64,000 nucleotides of DNA from Eutreptiella sp. 'Long Island Sound 2002' (Eukaryota > Euglenozoa > Euglenophyceae > Eutreptiales > Eutreptiaceae). How positions within the stretch are numbered: position 1 is the first letter of the stretch; every line of letters starts with the position of its first letter. Below are positions 61,971-64,000 of this stretch, piece after piece. The notes beneath the pieces are model-generated. The model worked only from the letters and a program-made list of their open reading frames with translations. It made no database searches and had not been told where the DNA came from. The position numbers and the translations under genes are program-made. The stretch is taken from positions 31,021,759 through 31,085,758 of the forward strand of contig OZ038388.1 in NCBI GenBank assembly GCA_964036045.1, in the 5' to 3' direction.

Positions 61971-63259
61971 ACGAAGTCTGTGGTGTCGGCCTGATCAAGG
62001 CCCCCATCCACATAGTGGAATTCCGTTGGCCATCTCTGGGGTGGCATGGGCTGTCCCTTAGCGTCCTGAGAGACACTCTCTCCAGCCGGTAGGACGACCT
62101 TGTTTAAGGTCATGTTGGTCAATGAGGCTACCCAATGTCGGGTACTTTCCTCCTCGGTGCATCCCATAGGAACAACCAGCACTGCCTTGGAGCGGTCCTT
62201 GCGAATCTTCGCTATCGCTCTTGGAATGTCCCAACGGGGGCAATGGATCCACATCAATCCCTGATGCGGACCCCAGTGCTTCTTCCACGCGGAGTCCTGT
62301 GCGCTCCAGTACTTCTCACACACCCGAAGATGGGCGGAGGTTCCTGAAGAGAACGCATCCAGGGCCAGATCCGAAGCTCCCAAGTCCGCGACAACTCGGC
62401 TCGCCACTTCCGGCCTTACGCCGTACTCCTGGTTTGCAGGACCAGTTGGCTCAGTGTCCAGCGCGGCCACTTCGAGCTGATTGCGTTCGGGGTGGATCCA
62501 TTGGCATTCCACATGGTGCTCAGGTGACGAAAGCCACGAGAGTTGGTCGTCCTGGTACAGGGTCATGGAGGCCTGGGCCGGGAGGACGCCGGAGTCCGTG
62601 TCCATCATGAAGTCGTACCCGACGATCATGTCCCAGTCCATCTCGGCCTCGTAGAAGCGACCGTGCAGGAGGATTTCCTTGCCGAGGTCTGGGCGGCTCA
62701 GCTCACGATGGTTCACGAACTGCAGCCCAATGGCTGCTTCCTTCGTGCCTCCTACCATGTACTGGCCGTTCGCCACCTTCAGCCTGACAGGTTTCCGACT
62801 GTCGGTCAGACACTCTGGCGGAAGTAGGCCAGCCTTGACCAAGCTGACTTGAGCTTCCGTGTCGACCAACACGTCGAAAACCTTTTCCACTTCCCCGCAT
62901 AAGGCACGGACCTTAAGATGCAACTGCCGCTCGCGACCGACACGGCGCACGGCGTGCAAACTCAGGATCTCCGGCTGTTCCAGAAGCTCAACAAGCGACT
63001 GGTGCAGGTCGTGGACAATGGGCTCAGGCTGCCCATCTGCAGCATCCAGCTGCGGTCCGGGTGATCCTCCGATGCTCTCGGAAAGATCTTGTAGTACATC
63101 AAACACGTTCTCGGTCGCGAAGGATGGACGGGTGCAAGGGTTCGTGCCTTCACTTGCCCTCACCCCGCCTCCGCGACTGGGTGCCGGACCGGGCCTTCCG
63201 CCCGCGGCAGTCCCTTTGTGCTTATCGACTCCCGACTGGGATGGTTCGGCGCTTCCCAC
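61751..63259 (-). CDS. Ty3/Gypsy protease-region ORF
   Basis: 502 codons, no ATG at its open start (GTG). A retropepsin-like segment sits at about 62,915-62,580 (VFDVLVDTEAQVSLV, then DWDMIVGYDFM). The active-site triad reads DTE where the family has D-T/S-G, which would be expected to impair proteolysis. C-terminal to it are a region with ALDAFSSGTSAHLRVCEKYW and a basic tail where the frame gives way to pol. The frame is the same as Gag, separated from it by one TAG and 17 codons, so a Gag-TAG-protease fusion is the natural reading. Confidence 0.7.
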   Translation of the reverse strand: MGSAEPSQSGVDKHKGTAAGGRPGPAPSRGGGVRASEGTNPCTRPSFATENVFDVLQDLSESIGGSPGPQLDAADGQPEPIVHDLHQSLVELLEQPEILSLHAVRRVGRERQLHLKVRALCGEVEKVFDVLVDTEAQVSLVKAGLLPPECLTDSRKPVRLKVANGQYMVGGTKEAAIGLQFVNHRELSRPDLGKEILLHGRFYEAEMDWDMIVGYDFMMDTDSGVLPAQASMTLYQDDQLSWLSSPEHHVECQWIHPERNQLEVAALDTEPTGPANQEYGVRPEVASRVVADLGASDLALDAFSSGTSAHLRVCEKYWSAQDSAWKKHWGPHQGLMWIHCPRWDIPRAIAKIRKDRSKAVLVVPMGCTEEESTRHWVASLTNMTLNKVVLPAGESVSQDAKGQPMPPQRWPTEFHYVDGGLDQADTTDFVWSLGGNALRFPLLTSKNRNRKSPSLKRSGIWFRGIWISPFTTGETSVRARARTKPGGKWTPSSLVPMMEIPS

Positions 63260-63310
63260 GTCACCATCCTGCGACCGCCCTAGCTGGGGCCCTTGGCTGC
63301 AGGGGCTCCG

Positions 63311-64000
63311 CTAGGGGGCGTCGGTTGTGGAAGAGGGGGTGTTCTCCTCCGCGTGAACCTCGTTGACGCCCTTCTTCTTTCCCCCTTTCTTACCTTTCTT
63401 GTCCTTGTCCATGTTCTGGTCACTCTGGTTGTTCTCCTTGTTGTTGTTGTCCGACCTGGGGACCCAGTTCCGCTTGATCTCCTGGATCTCCTTGGCCAAC
63501 TCGGTCCCCACCGACGACATCAGCTTGGCCAGCTCGTCCTTGTCCACCTCCACTTTGGCTTCCCGGATACCCGCGTTCGCACGCTTCTTCGACCCGTGCG
63601 CGTTCTTGTAAGCCTCCGTGTCGGCCTTGTGGACGGGGCATGTTCGGTGGTCATGGTTGAAGCCTCGCTTCCTCCCATAACACACGAAACAGCCCTGAGG
63701 ATGAGCTCGTATGAACTCCCCAAAGGACAGCGGAGGGTCGCCAATGCGGCGAGGGTCCCTCTTCTCCTGCTTCCTCCAACCCTGCTGCAGGGGCTTCCAG
63801 TTTCCCGGTTTCCTCCCCGCGCTCAGGTTCTTGGCCACGAAGGCACAAACGGCCACCTCGGCGGGCTCATCGTCGTCGTCATCGCCGACGAGAGTCTCAC
63901 CGCCGTCGGCTCCCGCTGGGTCCATGGCAGCTTCCCCGCCAGGTCCCTCGCCAACGTAGTTGACGTCGCGGTCGCCGGGCCTCAACCCGCGGGTGTGGTG
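63311..64000 (-). CDS. gag: Ty3/Gypsy Gag, C-terminal part (runs off the right edge)
   Basis: Open from the window edge to TAG at 63,313-63,311. Contains a zinc-knuckle-like CFVCYGRKRGFNHDHRTC followed by PVH (Cys/His spacing related to, but not exactly, CCHC), then a helical segment (VDKDELAKLMSSVGTELAKE) and a Lys-rich tail (DKKGKKGGKKKG). The knuckle would bind RNA. The true N-terminus is beyond 64,000. Confidence 0.7.
   Translation of the reverse strand, partial: HHTRGLRPGDRDVNYVGEGPGGEAAMDPAGADGGETLVGDDDDDEPAEVAVCAFVAKNLSAGRKPGNWKPLQQGWRKQEKRDPRRIGDPPLSFGEFIRAHPQGCFVCYGRKRGFNHDHRTCPVHKADTEAYKNAHGSKKRANAGIREAKVEVDKDELAKLMSSVGTELAKEIQEIKRNWVPRSDNNNKENNQSDQNMDKDKKGKKGGKKKGVNEVHAEENTPSSTTDAP

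Larger units (their letters stand above)
56936..64000 (-). mobile_element. Ty3/Gypsy chromovirus retrotransposon (truncated by the window edge)
   Basis: Order on the minus strand is Gag, protease, reverse transcriptase, RNase H, integrase and chromodomain, then the 3' LTR. This is the Metaviridae (Ty3/Gypsy) order, and the C-terminal chromodomain marks it as a chromovirus. The 5' LTR and the start of Gag lie outside the window. Gag to protease is interrupted by an in-frame TAG, and protease to pol by a minus-one frame change, so the copy is either expressed by recoding or is defective. Confidence 0.9.

Overview
This is nuclear DNA of a eukaryote. The large gene has GT-AG spliceosomal introns, there is a Ty3/Gypsy chromovirus-type retrotransposon and a Mutator-like (MULE) transposase, microsatellites and minisatellites are very dense, and short CCCTAA (telomere-type) tracts occur inside the sequence. 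GC-rich exons sit in AT-richer, repeat-laden flanks. A large repeat-rich algal or other protist genome fits best. I do not name a species, because nothing seen here fixes it.

Layout. 1-6.8 kb is gene-poor, with a dispersed ~180-bp repeat family and a decayed tRNA-Ala-like relic. 6.85-27.1 kb (minus strand) is one giant five-exon gene for a ~4,339-residue protein of about 33 fibronectin-III-like repeats carrying a WGxWS signature, then a Ser/Arg/Pro-rich linker, a PDZ domain and two canonical EF-hands. Its last intron (5.46 kb) is almost entirely a GGCACA/GTCACA hexanucleotide array. That array creates open frames of 1,600-2,300 codons on both strands which are not genes. 27.1-33.7 kb is intergenic, with pentanucleotide, ~52-bp and ~113-bp tandem arrays.

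33.7-36.3 kb is a complete 2.6-kb non-autonomous MULE-like element with long terminal inverted repeats (TIRs), a perfect 9-bp target duplication and a captured gene fragment. 38.3-39.4 kb is a 21-bp array related to the one inside that element. 39.45-46.2 kb (minus) is a MULE transposase locus. The transposase is broken by a nonsense codon, a frame break at a C-run, and a 3.1-kb LTR retroelement (41,652-44,762) whose removal restores the frame. Immediately upstream, its stop overlapping the transposase start in an ATGA, lies a ubiquitin-like ORF ending in LRGG. I consider this the most interesting item in the window. 46.2-47.4 kb is a 53-bp satellite of ~23 copies.

49.0-50.45 kb is an unrecognised minus-strand ORF. 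51.36-55.91 kb is a large palindrome with two ~2.08-kb arms around a ~167-bp spacer; one arm carries a 226-bp insertion. 56.9-64.0 kb is a minus-strand Ty3/Gypsy chromovirus (3' LTR, pol, protease, gag) that runs off the right edge.

Only the FN3 gene looks like an ordinary cellular gene. The rest is mobile elements, their relics and satellite DNA. The frame breaks in the transposons could be decay or homopolymer assembly errors.
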